In this document: positions 46,692 to 57,023 of the stretch, in pieces
How the letters are laid out: each line of letters begins with the position of its first letter
Position numbering within the stretch: the first letter of the stretch is position 1
DNA from: Sepioteuthis lessoniana
Taxonomy: Eukaryota > Mollusca > Cephalopoda > Myopsida > Loliginidae
DNA: 64,000 nucleotides
Direction: 5' to 3'
NCBI GenBank assembly: GCA_963585895.1
Contig: OY757921.1
Coordinates: 51,805,669-51,869,668, forward strand
The notes under the pieces: model-generated
The model's database searches: none
Told to the model about the DNA's origin: nothing
Seen by the model: only the letters and a program-made list of their open reading frames with translations
Translations under genes and position numbers: made by a program

Positions 46692-47621
46692 ATGGGATTT
46701 GGCACAGAAAAATGTGCCATGCACGACATGAAAAGTGGCAAACGACATATAACTGACGGAATGGAACTACCAAGTCACAACAAAATTAGAACGCTCGAAG
46801 AAAATGAAACCTGCAAATACTTGGGCATCTTGGAGGCTGACACCATCAAACAAGTGGAAATGAAAGACACGATCCGAAAAAAATATCTCAGGAGAACGAG
46901 AAAACTACTCAAGACAAAACTCTCCAGCAGAAACCTCATCAAAGGAATAAATACGTGGGCTGTGCCCCTAGTCAGATATTCGGGACCCTATCTTAAGTGG
47001 ACCAGAGAGGAACTTAAACATTTGGACCAAAGAACAAGAAAACTAATGACCATGCATAAGGCATTACACCCCAGAGACCACTTTGACAGATTATATATAT
47101 CCAGAAAAGAGGGAGAAAGAGGACGTGCCAGCATCGAAAACACCGTTGACGCATCCATACAACGGCTCAAAAACTACATAGAAAAATACGAACGAGGACT
47201 AATTACGGCCATCAGAAATGATATGGACAACACGATAGACGAAAGAGTGACAACAACTAGGAAACAAAAATGGGAGAGAAAACAACTCTATGGCCGCTTT
47301 AAACGTCTAGTAAACAACATCTCACACCAGAAAATCTGGACCTGGCTAAGAAAAGGAAACTTTAAGAGAAAAACAGAATCCCTCCTAATAGCAGCTCAGG
47401 ACAACGCCATAAGAACCAATCATATCAAAGCGAGAATAGATAAGACGCAACAAAACAGTAAATGTAGGCTATGCAGTGACAGAGACGAAATGATCAATCA
47501 CATAATAAGTGAATGCAGCAAGTTGGCACAGAAGGAGTATAAGGCGAGACCCGACTGGTTCGGCAAGGTAATCCACTGGGAAATGTGCAGGAAATTTCAA
47601 TTCGACCATACAAACAAATAG
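46692..47621 (+). pseudogene. RLE LINE thumb, connection and zinc knuckle
   Basis: A 309-codon uninterrupted frame starting just after the RT catalytic loop. Landmarks: CKYLGILEAD (residues ~56-65), NTWAVPLVRYSGP (~90-102), LKWTREELKHLDQRTRKLM (~103-121), LYISRKEG (~134-141), WERKQLYGRF (~196-205) and the zinc knuckle CRLC...NHIISEC (C-x2-C-x8-H-x4-C, ~259-276). It ends KFQFDHTNK. This is the longest intact coding stretch of the window. The zinc knuckle and the next domain are the R2/R4-type nuclease module. Confidence 0.9.
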
Positions 47622-47624
47622 TAT

Positions 47625-47737
47625 ATGCACAACCCAGCACCAGTCCTAGAAAATGACTCGCATAAAATCCTATGGGACTTTAGTATACAAACAGATCACC
47701 TAATCCCGGCCAGAAGATCAGACCTCATAATAATCAA

Positions 47738-47771
<34 letters not shown>

Positions 47772-47978
47772 AAGAGAATCTGCAAAATTGTCGATTTTGC
47801 TGTCCCGGCGGACCACAGAATAAATTTGAAGGAAAGTGAAAAGAAGGACCTTGCTAAAGGATTGAAAAAGCTATGGAACATGAAAGTAACGATTGTGCCA
47901 ATTGTGATTGGTGCATTAGGCACAATAACTAAAGGATTATTAAAAGGCCTGGAGGACTTGGAAGTTGGCGGAGGGTAG
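47625..47978 (+). pseudogene. RLE LINE restriction-like endonuclease domain
   Basis: 117 codons. TDHLIPARRSDLIIIN (residues ~25-40) is the PD-type first half of the active site, here with S before D. A run of A (47741-47769) codes lysines. ICKIVDFAVPADHR (~53-66) is the second half, then WNMKVTIVPIVIGALG and LEDLEVGG. The TDHLI segment is what was amplified into the minisatellite at 9450-9726. A stop before the element's end splits the last ~25 codons. Confidence 0.85.
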
Positions 47979-48134
47979 ACACTATGAATACGACAGCATT
48001 GCTGAGTACGGCCACAATCCTGAGACGAGTCCTGGAGACTTGAGGAGACTTGCTGTCACTCAAACTTCAGTGAAAAACCATCAGTTAACACTGATGTGAA
48101 AAACTTTAAAGGAGTTAGATAATAATAATAATAA

Positions 48135-49080
48135 TAATAATAGGGATAGCAAGAATAAAAATATTAATAATACTAGGAGAGGAAAAGAATGTAATTGTAA
48201 AACTAAAATCAAATGTCCTATTAATGGTTTATGTAATTTTGAAAATGTAGTGTACCAAGGGATCATTTTCCCCAAAGAAAACATTGAAAATGAAGAAATT
48301 TCATCAACCAAATGGAAATTAGTATTTGATAACCACAATCATTTAATTTCTCATGAACATTTGAAAAATCAAACAGCCTTATCCAAAGATTTTTGAATAT
48401 TGAAAAATAAGGGTTTACCCACTGAAATTCAATCGAGTTTATTAAAAAGGTCTAATACTCCAAACTGCTTTGATAGTAGATGTAATTTATGTCCAGAAGA
48501 AAAGATACAAATTATGTTAAACCCTGATCCAGATAATTATTAAATCAGAGATGTGATTTATTAGCTAGATGTTAGCATAGAAATAAATTTGAACTATAGT
48601 CGAATATTTTAAATATAGTCCAAGTTAATCATTAATTAACTATGAAAAAATTATCAAATTGGGATAGATAATGTAACATAGTTAAAAAGTCTCATCATTT
48701 ATGGCATAGGTTTTTGTACCTATCAAAAGAAAAAAAATAACGTAGAAAAAATGGTGGTAGAAAAGGTTAGATTTTAAGATATGTATTACAGAAATTGGTT
48801 AAATTGTGTTTTTTGCTTTTCATTTTTATTTAATTTTTTTTATATTCCTTATTTTATTTTTAAACCTAAACAGTTATTTTAAAATGAAGTTTAAATTTAA
48901 TATCTTATTTTTATTTTTTATTTTCATGTCTTTTTAAGGTTCCTTCCCTTCCTTTGATCCCCATTACCTGGCTGTATTCATTTGTTTTTATGTTTGATCA
49001 GAAGAAGCCCTGTTGAAATTTTTTGTAAAGTTTTGATTCATATCAAGCCTCTTAAGAGGATGAAAATAAATTTATAATCT
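48135..49080 (+). mobile_element. Penelope-like element, 3' part (d)
   Basis: The plus strand codes ECNCKTKIKCPINGLC (48184-48231), ENVVYQGIIFPKENIE, and then CNLCPEEKIQIMLNP near 48480-48530. This cysteine-rich layout (CNC...CPINGLC...VVY) fits a Penelope-like lineage different from elements a-c. Non-coding trailer sequence runs to about 49080. It starts at the (AAT)n tail of the RLE LINE and is degraded. Confidence 0.7.
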
Positions 49081-49110
49081 TAATGTCGCCGAATATTGGT
49101 TTTCTTCTTG

Positions 49111-49111
49111 A

Positions 49112-49180
<69 letters not shown>

Positions 49181-49196
49181 TGTGTGTGTGCGTGTG

Positions 49197-49228
<32 letters not shown>
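49111..49228. repeat. (AT)n(GT)n(AT)n compound array
   Basis: (AT)n at 49117-49170, a GT-rich core to 49197, then (AT)n to 49229. Confidence 0.95.
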
Positions 49229-49231
<3 letters not shown>

Positions 49232-49254
49232 AAGTGAATAATAGAAATAAATCC

Positions 49255-49370
49255 GATTATATGAAGGAAATAGAAAAACAAATTAATCCAAAAGTGATGA
49301 ATTTATTATGATTAAAAGTCAGTGTTAAAACGTTCCGGTTTTAGTAAATCTTCATCAGGACTTTTACGTG
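49255..49370 (-). repeat. CTGATGA-type short repeat (family Y), copy 2
   Basis: On the minus strand: AAAAGTC-CTGATGA, a partly paired stem, GGAA, CGTTTTAACA, then GACTTTT. The outer 7-base arms AAAAGTC/GACTTTT are perfectly complementary. It is inverted relative to 49575-49677. Confidence 0.65.
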
Positions 49371-49574
49371 GAGAAAATGTTACTTGAACAGCGATGGGTG
49401 TTTTATTAAAATTCCGAGAGATAAGAAAAAAAAAATATATATACCAACAAATAGCTCATTACCGTTTAATTAGCATTAAAAACTATCATGTAATTGGAAC
49501 AGGCAATACTGTTTAAAATGTGTCATATTTCTAGAATATATAACTGAGTGAAAGATGATATCAATTATCATAAT

Positions 49575-49675
49575 TTTTTATGTCCTGATGAAGGCTTATT
49601 AAAACTGAAGTCTTAACATTGACTTTCCGTCATAATAAATTCATCACTTTTGGATTAGTTAATTTTTCTATTTTC

Positions 49676-49677
<2 letters not shown>
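49575..49677 (+). repeat. CTGATGA-type short repeat (family Y), copy 3
   Basis: The plus strand has TCCTGATGAAGG and ends TTCATCACTTTTGGATTA. It matches the reverse complement of 49255-49370 over about 90 bases, so the two form an inverted pair. Each is bordered by a dinucleotide array on its outer side. Confidence 0.65.

Positions 49678-49762
<85 letters not shown>
49678..49762. repeat. (CA)n(AT)n array
   Basis: (CA)n to 49720, then (AT)n to 49761. Confidence 0.95.
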
Positions 49763-49764
<2 letters not shown>

Positions 49765-50259
49765 CATGTTTGTGTGCTCTTGTTGACTTGGTGTATTTAT
49801 GTGTCTGTGGGAGTAATATCAGCATTCTTGGTATTTTGGGAAATGCTTTTTTCACATGCGGCTGTAATAGCTTTAAACCCCCAATTAAAAAATACATTTG
49901 TTTCTTAAGGAAGATTATGTTCCGTTGAAAAATAGCATTCCATTCTCTGTAGTATTTCCATTTAGTCGCAACATAGTCTAAAATATATTTTTATCGCTTA
50001 TTTTTGCTTTAGGTATTAGTCAATTTTTTTTCTTCTTTCACTAAAATTATTAGTGTAAAGCAACACATTTCTAAAAAACCCTTAAACATAAGACAAGCAC
50101 ATACTGCTAAAATTATCAATATTTTTGTAGATCTGAGTGTAACTGTAACTCAGCAACAAAAGCAAATCGTAGCGAGATATTAATGAAACCAAAACATTTG
50201 AAATGTGCTTAGATAATAAAGCAAATTTGAGTCCCATTTGCAAGAGAATGACGACTTTT

Positions 50260-50619
50260 TAGGGGTTTATTCACAGTATGTATCTTCATCATCAAATCGT
50301 GCTGACTATGCAGATTTCTCTGGCTCTCACTCTCTCTCACTCTCTCTCATTCTCTCCATCCATCTCTATCTTCCTTTGATCCTGGTAAGTTCCAAACTAT
50401 ATCCAGTGTCTACACAGAGCTGATGTTAAGAAATTCTCCTGATCGATCAACACTGATACATCTATCTGATGAGCTCCAAGAACCTTTCTTATAAGTTTGT
50501 TATTGCGTCTCCAACAGGGTCTAGCATGTATTATTCCTCTTTCTTAGACATTTTGCGATAAAAAATGGCCTTATAGGGTGTTGCTTCCTAAATTTGTTCA
50601 AAATGACACATAACATACT

Positions 50620-50622
<3 letters not shown>
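50260..50622 (-). mobile_element. RTE-type LINE 3' fragment
   Basis: The minus strand codes TSMLCVILNKFRKQHPIRP (50622-50566), matching the RTE C-terminus, and DQRKIEMDGENERE near 50390-50345. A GA-rich array (50323-50358) lies at the same place as in the two copies near 18.8 kb. It is frameshifted. The 5' side abuts (AT)n at 50623. Confidence 0.8.
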
Positions 50623-50675
<53 letters not shown>

Positions 50676-50803
50676 TATGCTCTGTGCCTGTTTGAACAAA
50701 TACATAACCACATACACACACAAAAATACATAACCACATACACACATTAGTGTGTGCCTGTGTGTGTATGCGGTAATGTATTTGTACGTTTTTGAGTCTT
50801 GAA

Positions 50804-50876
<73 letters not shown>

Positions 50877-50938
50877 GAAACATCGAAAAGTGTCCAATAG
50901 TTTTAAATTCCCCACATATACACTCACGCACACACATA

Positions 50939-50975
<37 letters not shown>
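50623..50975. repeat. (AT)n, AC-rich, (AT)n(GA)n and (ATCT)n arrays
   Basis: (AT)n at 50623-50673. AC/GT-rich DNA at 50700-50770. (AT)n at 50805-50830 running into (GA)n to 50873. (ATCT)n at 50939-50975. Confidence 0.93.
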
Positions 50976-52345
50976 GAGTTTAGATTCATTAATATAAGGA
51001 AGCATTTCAAAAGCCTCTACTATGAGTATATAATTCTTGCAAATTTTCTCAATATTTTTGTTGAATTTTTTTTCAACCGTAACTCTGGAACAATTGCACA
51101 TCATAAGGAGATGTCTTTAAAGTCAATACTATTAAAATGAGCTGAGATATTCATGCACATTCCAGTACCATTTTCAGCTAAATGACTAGTTTGTAACGTT
51201 TTGTTCACATTAAATATAGTTTTTAAATCCACCAGTTCCTCGATAGTTCAGTGATAGATATGGAATACTAATGAAAATATTTAACAAATAGAAGCGTCAT
51301 CGCTGTACGAGAACAAAACGGCTAAATCGGTCGACAAATAAAAAAAGAATTTTCAGTTTTTAATCAAAAGTAATCGTAAACAAGAGTCAATAACCCTATC
51401 TATTCATAGAAGTGAACAGAAAAACAGAGCATCTAAATTGCTAGAATGTTTCGCCAGATAGTCAGAAAAAAACAATAATTGATATAGTTATTCATTATAT
51501 ACCTCACCTCTAAAATCATGTGAATTAATAAACACTGTTGAATAAATGACTTTTACAGAGCATCTACCGTAACGATACGGTTAACAAATTCATTTCTCAG
51601 ACGATTTCACTCATACAGTGAATTCTATCCGCAATAGGTGCCAAACAAGGTTAAGATGAGTAAATAATCAATTTTCGGCACAAAAGGATGAAATGCTTAA
51701 TAGCAGTAAATAACAGATGTCATATGCTTTTGCCAGTGAATTATTTCATAACAAAATATCCCTCACATGCTTACACACATTTAGTGGATGTTGAAGATGC
51801 TGTTGTAAACCATTCAATTGATTAATTTGCTTGAAAAATATTGAATAACCCAGTGTTTAGCATATCGGACATTCGTGTGAATGAAAGTATTTTCTGTATG
51901 TTTGGTCCGGTTGGGTTTTATGGCATATCAACTATTGTGGAATTTTTTAATACCAAATCCTATTTAAACATATAAATTAGATATATGATTGATAAGACAC
52001 TTTAATGTTAAGTTTTTTAAATGATCGTGGGCTCATTTTTTTATCACAATTAAATGGTTTTAAGTATTTCTTATGGTTTCATATATGTTTACGTAACCGT
52101 AAAAATTTAACGTCAGTCATTTGTTTGCGCACATTTTAATGGATATACACATATATGTAAGTGGTTAATTTGTTGATAATTTCATTTTGAAATAAGTTAG
52201 GAACTATTCTAAAATAATAAAATAGCGAGGGCCCTTTCGTCTGGCACTTATCAAGCTTAGTCACCGTAATTTTTTTTTTAAAAACAGGGTTTGAATTAAT
52301 TAATAGGATTAAAGAGACGAGGTGAAAACAAAAAAAAAAAAATCA
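50976..52345. other. AT-rich spacer
   Basis: No gene is recognised. 51900-51965 is a minus-strand fragment of the tail shared by SINE family A and the long repeat (GTTGATATGCCATAAAACCC). Confidence 0.5.
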
Positions 52346-52349
52346 AGTC

Positions 52350-53165
52350 ACCTCAATCTCCGACAGTTCCCAAAAATATTCAAAATATGAGTGCTTAATT
52401 GTCTGCACAGAAGGGGACAATTTATAGCAATATAAATCGCCTCCAAGACTTTAAGGTGGATTTTGTCTCTGGCTCTGTGCAGAACAAAGAAGCAGTTATA
52501 TTCATAGCTAGTCCTGCAACTATTTATGGTAAGCAAATGTTCACCAATAGCCGAATCCATTGCCTGAGAGTGCCTGGATGTTTGTCGGCCTTTTGATAGA
52601 ACAACTCTGGGTATATGCTGTCTAATCCTCACTTTGAGGCACTGACAAGTTCTGCATCTTTATGTCGAACTACATCGACATGCAAATCTATATATTAATG
52701 TACGTTGTTTAAAGATAGGCAACTTGTCCTTATGTGCAGAATTAAAGGCCGTCCTCGTATTGAATATTGGTCTTAAATTGACAGCATGATAACTGTGGTA
52801 CACAGAAGAGGCAATCCTCTCAGCAAAGGACTGGCTAGCAGAACCAACCCAAGGAAGTCTAAAGTAAACAGGACATTTCAGAGGACCGAAGGTTTTGTTC
52901 TTATTTTTAAACCTAGTCACTGTAAACTTGATATTGTCATCGATGACCTCCTCGGGATACCCGTTGTTAATAAATATATCCCTGATAAGCCTACGTTCGT
53001 CTTCAATCTTGCAATCACAGCAGATCCTTAAAGCCCTATTGGAAAGACATCTGATTAAGTTAATTTTCCTAGATCTAGGTGCAAAAGAATGCCAACTCAG
53101 ATTTCGCCCAGTAAATGTAGGTTTCCTATAGACCGAGGAGAGGAAAGAAGAATCACCTCTAACAC
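52350..53165 (-). mobile_element. Penelope-like element, 3' half with GIY-YIG endonuclease (a)
   Basis: Minus strand from 53165: SSFLSSVYRKPTFTGRNLSW, KINLIRCLSNRALRICCDC and a long conserved linker ending FGPLKCPVYFRLPWVGSAS. The GIY-YIG start TLIYRFACRCSST is near 52700-52660, then VRIRQHIPRVVLSKG and SRHSQAMDSAIGEHL. This order (RT thumb, linker, GIY-YIG) is that of Penelope-like retroelements, whose endonuclease nicks target DNA. It is well preserved but broken. The upstream RT core is absent. Confidence 0.88.
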
Positions 53166-53169
53166 CTCT

Positions 53170-53290
53170 AAAAATGGCAGTTTACTATGTATTAGTTGAA
53201 AGTATGTTAATATATAGATTTGTATGTCGATGTAGTTCGACATATATAAGCAGAACTTATCAGCGCTTCGAAGGGAGTATTAGACAGCGA
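53170..53290 (+). mobile_element. Penelope-like fragment in opposite orientation
   Basis: The plus strand codes MLIYRFVCRCSSTYISRTYQ (53203-53262), a second copy of the GIY-YIG segment of the element at 52350-53165. It faces the other way and sits about 5 bases from that element. It ends where the Gypsy LTR begins. Confidence 0.82.
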
Positions 53291-53302
53291 GATAATCGCT
53301 TT

Positions 53303-53745
53303 TGGTTTTAAAGGTCAGTTAAGTGTGAGACAATTGTTTTTGATTTTGAAAGTTAGCAATTTTTTGTAATTTTTCGGTTGTCATCAATCACAATGATGAA
53401 ACGGGTCATTTCGTAAAATATATTTTCAAGTCCTTATCTTGAAGGTCAATACCAAAAGGAGATTTAATTTTGCTCCACCCTAAATACAGGTGAGCTGGGC
53501 ATGACTCATCCAGTCAGGTAAGGCTGAGAATTTTTTTGTTCAACCACATTGTTCTAAACCTGTTCCCATTGGTCCAAGCATCTAAAAAGAGTTTTCCCTA
53601 TACCTGTAAGATATAATCCTGAACTAGGATAGGCTGACGAATGGGAATATGACTACTAATTGTCTCTTATTGGACAACCAATCAGAAACCATTTTTAGTC
53701 CACATATTGGTCTATGAAAAATGGGATGATGAAACGAATCTTCCG
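53303..53745 (+). mobile_element. Gypsy LTR copy without internal region seen
   Basis: It matches the LTR at 62204-62640 over about 440 bases, with shared words GAAACGGGTCATTTCGTAAA and GATTTAATTTTGCTCCACCC. It begins TG next to the Penelope fragment. Sequence after 53745 no longer aligns clearly, and no internal coding region follows, so it is a solo or partial LTR. By eye roughly one base in eight to ten differs from the other copy. Confidence 0.8.
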
Positions 53746-54313
53746 AGAAAAAAGGACCAAGAAGAAATTAAAGACTGCCATAGAAGCATTTAGACCCAAA
53801 GTACTCTGAACAACCTTTAGACGTTACAAAATTTCTAAGTCACAGACTTTAGGGACGTTAGTGTTTCTCTAACCGCACCTCATCGTCACTCTTCCTCTCT
53901 CGACATTCTTTCTTATTCTGTTTGCCAGGAAAGCAAACCTCGTTTGTTTGTTATTTATTGTCTCACAAACGTGTTCCAATAAAAACAATATTTTGTGTTG
54001 CTAGACTCATATTACCTGACAGTGAGAAGAAGATCCGGCTGAATTGCGTTAACCCTGCTCCGGGAATCTTTCAAACACAGCGTGGGCAGAGAAGGATTCG
54101 ACAAAGCAAACAGCTGGAAGCTAATGAGGTAGTCAGGAACACAATAGCCACAAGTACTGTGACTAGTAGTCACACCACTTAGGTTCCGTGACTAGCATAC
54201 GACCACAGCTATTCTTCTACTGGGAATATAGTTGGTATACTCAATGATCACTGATATGTTGAAGAAAAGTCCTGTTGGTGTATGTATAAAACATAACGTA
54301 AAATATCATGCAC

Positions 54314-54357
<44 letters not shown>

Positions 54358-54528
54358 TAATGTGCATTATAATATCTTTTTTATATGCAAATACTGTATT
54401 CTTTCTGGCGGCTACTTAATCAATATTATGTCGTTTAGTTCAACATCTTTGGTCAGAATTTTCCCTGGTGATCTGGTTAGCTGAAACCAAGGTAGGTTAC
54501 TTCTGACTCTGTATTTATTTGTATTCGG

Positions 54529-54565
<37 letters not shown>

Positions 54566-54757
54566 TTTATTTCGAGGATTTTTCAGAAAAACGTTGTTCT
54601 TGCAACATTTTCAGTTTTCTGTTAAGTTTTTTGAAGTTGTTTTTGAACGCATTGAAAATTAAACAATTTGCTCGAACTTTTTTTCTTTTAAGGTTTATAA
54701 CAAACCATAGAAAATGTACAGAAAACGAACAAAACAACTTCTTTATATATATATATA

Positions 54758-54803
<46 letters not shown>

Positions 54804-54821
54804 TCCTTCCGTAGGAACAGG
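53746..54821. other. Spacer with (AT)n arrays
   Basis: (AT)n at 54320-54354, 54532-54563 and 54745-54800. An open frame at 53922-54182 has no recognised motif. A short repeat next to the array at 54564 has the pair TGTTG/CAACG and may be another microsatellite-linked unit. Confidence 0.45.
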
Positions 54822-55235
54822 ATAGTAGACAATGTTTATTTTTAATCGGAGTTTGAATTCAGAATTTTCCTTCTCTTAAATCCCTTACCTTACAAAGCTT
54901 AGTGTGCTCTACTATTTACTCATAGCTGAAGGCTATTAGTGATAAGTGAAATTCAAACAGCCTTGTCTAGGGTTTGAACTCAACTTGCGGTCTCCATTTC
55001 CTACGACGGTAACCATTACTGAGAATAAATTTTTATTTACTGCGGACTTTTTGTCCTCATCTTCGTAGTTTCTTTGTTGTTGTTTCTTGTTTGAGAAGAA
55101 ACAACAACAAAAAAAAAAACTACCAAGATGAGGGCAAAAAGTCCGTAGTGAATAAAAATTAATTCTCAGATTAAGAAGCCTCATCTCAAAAAGGATTCCC
55201 AAAAAGACGGTAACCATTACATCAAGAACCTCTCT
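54822..55235 (-). mobile_element. tRNA-derived SINE, family C, split by an insertion
   Basis: The body and B-box-like GAGTTCAAACCC (minus strand, 54980-54969) match 21695-21965. The tRNA head is interrupted in its A-box region by the insertion at 55020-55205, and the remaining head (GATGTAATGG) is at 55212-55221. Confidence 0.78.
55020..55205. mobile_element. 186-bp hairpin insertion with 15-bp target duplication
   Basis: The repeated target GACGGTAACCATTAC stands at 55005-55019 and 55206-55220 without mismatch. The insert is a hairpin with arms of about 70 bases (55020-55088 and 55096-55168, few mismatches, loop about 7 bases) and a 37-base single-copy end finishing CCCAAAAA. A long target duplication with an A-rich end fits LINE-driven retroposition of a folded RNA or of a fold-back cDNA. 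No coding sequence and no matching source copy are in the window. Confidence 0.85.
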
Positions 55236-55944
55236 CTCTCTTTCCTCTCACCTTCTCTCTCTCTGTCTATCTCTCTCTCTTTATCCGTCTCTGTACATAC
55301 GCGTGTCTTTGCATATATGTATATATATATATATATATTTGTAGCATTTAATCTTTTAAACGTTTTATTATGTTGGTCTGATTACTACAACTCTCTTACG
55401 ACTTTAACTCTTACCTATACGACACTAGTTTCATCTCTAAACATACTTGTGCCCCACCTCCAAATAAAGAAAATCATCTAAAGGAAAACACCTCTATTTA
55501 CAGAAAGAATTAAAAAAGACAAAACCTTCTGATTCTGAAAGCTCAATCTACAAAAAATTCCTTAAACAAGATTAAATTCAATCACAGCAACTATATTCTG
55601 AATTGCTTGTTGCAATTTTCACGACAATTCTTATCACTTAAAATTCTTCTCTACCTTAAATTCTTCGTCCGCTTGTCTCCCTCTCAATCCTTATGTACAT
55701 GTATTTGACTCGTCATAGTTTTTGTTATTTCATTATTCGCTCCCCTGAAGATGGTTTGGTTTAGAGTCAACACTCCTTGGGAATAGTATAGTGCCTTTCT
55801 AAGTTCATTCAAACGACACATACGAAGATTTGAACGAACCAAAGGTAGAATAGGCAGTGTCAGTTCGATTTAATCAGACACACACACACAGACACACACA
55901 CAGACACAGACACACACACACCGACACAGACACACACACACACT

Positions 55945-56015
<71 letters not shown>

Positions 56016-56262
56016 AAAGTAATTCCGAAACCTAATTAAAAAGGAATTTCGCTACTCACAGTTTCCATTTTTTTCACAATCATCAGTCGAAACATCTTCT
56101 GGTAGAAGCGTGAAATAAACATATGTGATATGTCTGTAATTTCCTAGAATTAAAAAAAAATTAAAGTTCAGTTGTACAGTCAATTTTGCATTCATTTTTT
56201 TAATTGATTTTTCCAAAGAAGTAGATCTATCTTTGGTAGAGAGTTCGTGATATGCACAATTG
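55236..56262. other. Spacer with CT-rich and (CA)n/(TG)n arrays
   Basis: CT-rich DNA at 55230-55285 and (AT)n at 55318-55338. A (CA)-rich array at 55878-55968 is followed by (TG)n at 55975-56012, making a large inverted dinucleotide repeat. 55350-55860 has no recognised gene. Confidence 0.6.
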
Positions 56263-56267
56263 ATAAT

Positions 56268-56935
56268 GGTTGGTTGATTGTTTGGTTTTTATGGCATATC
56301 AACCTTTGTTGGTTATTTAACGCCAAATCTATTTTTATGCAAATAGTCAGTTCTATTTCAAACAATTCAGTTTAGCATTAGTACACAGTTTAATTGTCAA
56401 AAACATTTCTATTTCAAGCTATTCAGCTTCGTCAAACAGTTCTAATTCGGCTAATTAAGTTTAGTATAAGTGCAGATTTTGTTTACACAGTTAAATGACA
56501 AAACGGTTCTATATTAAACAAATTAGTTTAGTGTAAGTACAGTTTCATTGTCAAAAAACAGTTCCATTTAAATAATTCAGTTTAGCATAACTATGCAGTT
56601 TAAATGTAAGTAAAGTTTAATTGTCAAAAACCTTTCTATTTCAAGCTATTAAGTTTTTGTGAAGCAATTCAGAGTAGCATACGTATGTCGTTAGTTCTAT
56701 TTAACCAATAGATAGGGTCCTATCAGATGCTACCCTCCCGGGCCAGAGTGGACCTGAGAGCAATGGTAATGAAGGAGTGCTCCGCATTCCCCCAAATCCC
56801 AGCTTTACTGCAACTTCACCATCAGATTGTTTAGTGTCATATCCAGGACACTCATTTGGGGGTGGGGTCTTACCCCTGTACAGAGCTGCAGTCGGTGTAT
56901 TCTATAGCCCCAACCCACAGGACAAAAGTTGATAA
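56268..56935 (-). mobile_element. Long non-autonomous repeat, second copy
   Basis: Minus-strand partner of 2460-3315. The head is at 56935-56700 (words CTGTACAGGGG, GATATGACACTAAA), followed by fewer ~55-base units to about 56340. The tail GGTTGATATGCCATAAAAA then runs into an (AACC)n end. The two copies differ in unit number, which shows the internal array expands or shrinks. Confidence 0.72.
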
Positions 56936-56947
56936 TGAATTGTCTTC

Positions 56948-57023
<76 letters not shown>

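Larger units (their letters stand above)
44560..48140 (+). mobile_element. RLE-type LINE (R4/Dong-like), near full length
   Basis: This is the reference copy for the window. A leader is at 44560-44808. The N-terminal Myb-like block is at 44809-45123, a linker at 45130-45800 and reverse transcriptase at 45805-46680. The thumb and connection, zinc knuckle and restriction-like endonuclease follow at 46692-47978. The 3' end has a hairpin (CATCAGTTAACACTGATG) and an (AAT)n tail (48121-48145). This order is that of the R2/R4 group of LINEs, which carry a single protein and a C-terminal PD-(D/E)xK nuclease. The (AAT)n tail and TAA-rich junctions point to the R4/Dong branch. Stops and frameshifts make it inactive. 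Confidence 0.88.

Noticed and set aside
53922-54182. An 86-codon frame as a host exon
   Set aside because: It has no recognisable domain, a composition unlike a conserved protein, and a position just after an LTR. It is kept only as unassigned spacer.
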